NCBI RefSeq assembly: GCF_008974325.1
Contig: NZ_BKCG01000007.1
Location: forward strand, 100,062 to 164,061
Length of the DNA stretch: 64,000 bases
Origin: Patiriisocius marinus
GTDB lineage: Bacteria; Bacteroidota; Bacteroidia; Flavobacteriales; Flavobacteriaceae
Direction of reading: 5' to 3'
In this document: piece after piece, positions 62,140 to 64,000 of the stretch
Position numbering within the stretch: position 1 is the stretch's first letter
Layout of the letters: each line of letters opens with the position of its first letter
Translations under genes and position numbers: made by a program
Notes under the pieces: generated by a model
The model's database searches: none
The model's input: the letters and a program-made list of their open reading frames with translations, nothing else
Told to the model about the DNA's origin: nothing

Positions 62140-64000
62140 ATGAAAAAACTATTACTTCTTCTAACCATATTTTTTTCCTATGCTGTTTTTTCTCAGAGTA
62201 TAGTTGTGAATGATCCTGCCGCTCCGGAAACAGCATATGATGCTGAGGAGTTGTTAAACGAAGTTTTAATTGGTGGCGGTGGTTGCGGTGAGGTTAACCT
62301 TACTTTTTTGCAAGAAAACCCTGATGGTGTAGCTAATATCAACGAACGTAGTTGGGGATACTTTGATGCTACTGGAACAGGTTTTCCTTTTGAATCTGGA
62401 ATACTTTTGGCTACAGGTTTTGGTGTAAGTGCTCAAGGACCTAATGATACATCTTCTATTTCGGATACGGGAACAGGATGGAATGGTGATCCAGATCTTC
62501 AAGCAATATTAAATGCTCAAAGTGGTAATGTCTTTAATACTAATAACGCTACAGTATTTCAGTTTACATTTGAGCCTGATGTCGAAGAGTTGTCTTTTAA
62601 TTTTATTTTTGCCTCAGACGAGTATGAAAATGACCAAGAATGTGCCTCTTCAGGTCAATTTAGAGATGGTTTTGCCTTTTTATTAAGAGGAATGGGTATT
62701 CCAAATGATTCTGGTACTGGATTTGGAGGTACAAATATAGCAGCCGTTCCTGGTTCTGCTGGAGTTCCTGTAAGTACATTATCTATTCATGCAGATACTT
62801 TTGTTTGTGGTCCAGAAGTAACTGGAACTAACTTTTTTCCTGATTTATATATTAGTAACAATGGGGCTAATAATCAAAATGAAATTCAATACGATGGTTA
62901 TACACAAGGCTTAGTTGCTATGTATAATTTAATTCCAGGAGAGCTTTATGAATTGAAAATGGTTATTGCTGATAGAGGTGATAGTGGTTTTGATTCTGCA
63001 GTATTTTTTGAGGAAGGTAGTTTTAATTTAGGGGTTAACCTTGGTCCAGATGTTACTATCGCAGATAATAATACTGAATGTGAAGGAGAGATAATCACCA
63101 TAGGATTAGATGGTATTGGTGGTACCCCAGGTACTTATCAGTGGTATGTGTTAAATGAAGGTACAGGAATGTTTGATATTATTCCAGGTGAAACTAACAA
63201 TTCACTTGACGTAACTGTAACAGGAACCTATCAAATAGAAGTGACTAGTGGAGGTTCGGCTTGTGCTGGTACAGATGAAATATTTGTAGAATTTGCTCCC
63301 CAGCCAACTGCTAATGAACCAGATGATTTATTTCAGTGTGATGATGGAACTTTAATGGGTGTCTTTGATTTAACTGTAAATGATGCAGTAGTTATAGGTG
63401 CACAAGATCCAGCAGATTTCGTAGTAAAATATTATGAAAGTTTATTAGATAGTCAAGGTGATATTAATGAAATAGCAACACCTGCAGCTTTTCCAATAGC
63501 TACTACACCTACACAAACTATTTATGTTCGTATCGAAAATAATGGTGGTCAATGTTCAGCCCTTACAGAGTTTGATTTAAATTATGCTCAACCAATAGTA
63601 GGTACTTTAACTGATACTACATTATGTGATGATGACAGCGATGGCAGTGTGGATGTAAATCTTCCTGCTTTAAAGGATGCTGAAGTATTAAACGGACAAG
63701 ACCCTTTGTTGTATACTGTATCATATCATAACACTTTGCCTGAAGCTACGATGGGCACAAATCCATTGGCTTCAAATTATTCTGTAACTGCACCAGGTGA
63801 AACAATTTTTGTTAGACTTGAAAGTAGTTTTGATAGTACTTGTTTTGATGTAGGTAATTTTTCAATAACAATTTTCACTGCTCCAGTCGCAACCACACCA
63901 ACAAAATATAATCTTTGTGATGATTTACCAAACGATGGTTTTGCAACTTTTGATTTAACGACAAAAGATTTAGAAATCACAGGAGGGAATCCAGATGCAG
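62140..64000 (+). CDS. large adhesin with choice-of-anchor L domain, cut by the window end
   Basis: An open frame begins at ATG 62140 (MKKLLLLLTIFFSYAVFSQ, signal peptide) and continues with no stop to 64000 (620 residues seen). Residues 35-305 are a choice-of-anchor L domain with GGGGCGEVNLTFLQ, FIFASDEYEND and ADRGDSGFDSAVFFEEGS. Then comes an Ig-like unit (YQWYVLNEGTG) and a series of repeats of about 95 residues starting LFQCDDG, TLCDDDSDG and NLCDDLPNDG. These are surface proteins that reach the exterior through the type IX system; a T9SS domain is expected after the window. Confidence 0.92.
   Translation, partial: MKKLLLLLTIFFSYAVFSQSIVVNDPAAPETAYDAEELLNEVLIGGGGCGEVNLTFLQENPDGVANINERSWGYFDATGTGFPFESGILLATGFGVSAQGPNDTSSISDTGTGWNGDPDLQAILNAQSGNVFNTNNATVFQFTFEPDVEELSFNFIFASDEYENDQECASSGQFRDGFAFLLRGMGIPNDSGTGFGGTNIAAVPGSAGVPVSTLSIHADTFVCGPEVTGTNFFPDLYISNNGANNQNEIQYDGYTQGLVAMYNLIPGELYELKMVIADRGDSGFDSAVFFEEGSFNLGVNLGPDVTIADNNTECEGEIITIGLDGIGGTPGTYQWYVLNEGTGMFDIIPGETNNSLDVTVTGTYQIEVTSGGSACAGTDEIFVEFAPQPTANEPDDLFQCDDGTLMGVFDLTVNDAVVIGAQDPADFVVKYYESLLDSQGDINEIATPAAFPIATTPTQTIYVRIENNGGQCSALTEFDLNYAQPIVGTLTDTTLCDDDSDGSVDVNLPALKDAEVLNGQDPLLYTVSYHNTLPEATMGTNPLASNYSVTAPGETIFVRLESSFDSTCFDVGNFSITIFTAPVATTPTKYNLCDDLPNDGFATFDLTTKDLEITGGNPDA

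Noticed and set aside
62266..62502. Minus-strand ORF at the end of the window
   Set aside because: It is antisense to the choice-of-anchor L adhesin, which is open and has clear domains.

Overview
The window looks like a chromosome segment of a member of the Bacteroidota, most likely family Flavobacteriaceae. The evidence is: low G+C (about one third, by eye); promoters of the Bacteroidota type (TTG, about 20 bp, TAnnTTTG) in front of many genes; almost no Shine-Dalgarno sequences; lipoproteins with the SCxx lipobox; a type IX secretion (T9SS) C-terminal sorting domain on the PhoX-like protein; a choice-of-anchor L adhesin; DnaE with a fused N-terminal exonuclease; and many families typical of the group (DUF4230, DUF4407, DUF456, BlaI/BlaR1-like pairs, VGIN-type secreted proteins). 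I see no prophage, insertion sequence, CRISPR array or integron.

Layout. 0-8 kb: a secreted lipoprotein, DNA polymerase III alpha behind a strongly structured leader, thioredoxin, ClpP and a DUF58 protein. 8-14 kb: tRNA-Asp, three tiny disordered proteins in a row, a large FAD/NAD(P)-binding protein, a PAS histidine kinase overlapping a response regulator that carries a premature stop, and a DUF2188 protein; this has the feel of a stress or signalling island. 14-22.8 kb: a secreted VGIN-type protein, an SLC13/RCK transporter, a HAD phosphatase, DUF1573, HppD, a nitroreductase and a di-haem peroxidase lipoprotein. 23-27.6 kb: a large PhoX-like T9SS cargo protein, a leucine-rich repeat protein and DUF456. 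27.6-31.3 kb: a BlaI repressor, an M56 (BlaR1-like) peptidase with a TonB-like tail, a TPR protein and a lipoprotein, behind a 41-bp palindrome.

31-46 kb is mostly housekeeping: a barrel-like protein, a glycosyltransferase with an LPG-flippase-like partner, RuvC, HemW, a hybrid kinase, cyclase, DUF4230, a transglutaminase-like gene with an in-frame TAG, YjbR, a YdjM-like membrane protein, an ATP-grasp protein, an M23 peptidase and DUF4407. 45.8-54 kb: a secreted beta-helix/phage-fibre-like protein that seems to start at ATT, a second BlaI/M56 pair (with proline tracts and a duplicated domain), PhnA, and two tandem TolB-N/TPR membrane proteins. 54-64 kb: M20 dipeptidase, tRNA-Leu, two related secreted proteins, MscS, a DUF255 thioredoxin-like lipoprotein, dodecin, a NifU-family protein, a small membrane protein and the start of a large adhesin that runs off the end.

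The most notable signals are: a nine-base word (TTCGGAAAT) found 13 times on the two strands in all reading frames; two BlaI operators that overlap Bacteroidota promoters and differ in sequence; two single-codon gene disruptions; a gene whose signal peptide demands an ATT start; and two probably leaderless genes. The only stretch over 300 bp without a gene is 8336-8749, described below.
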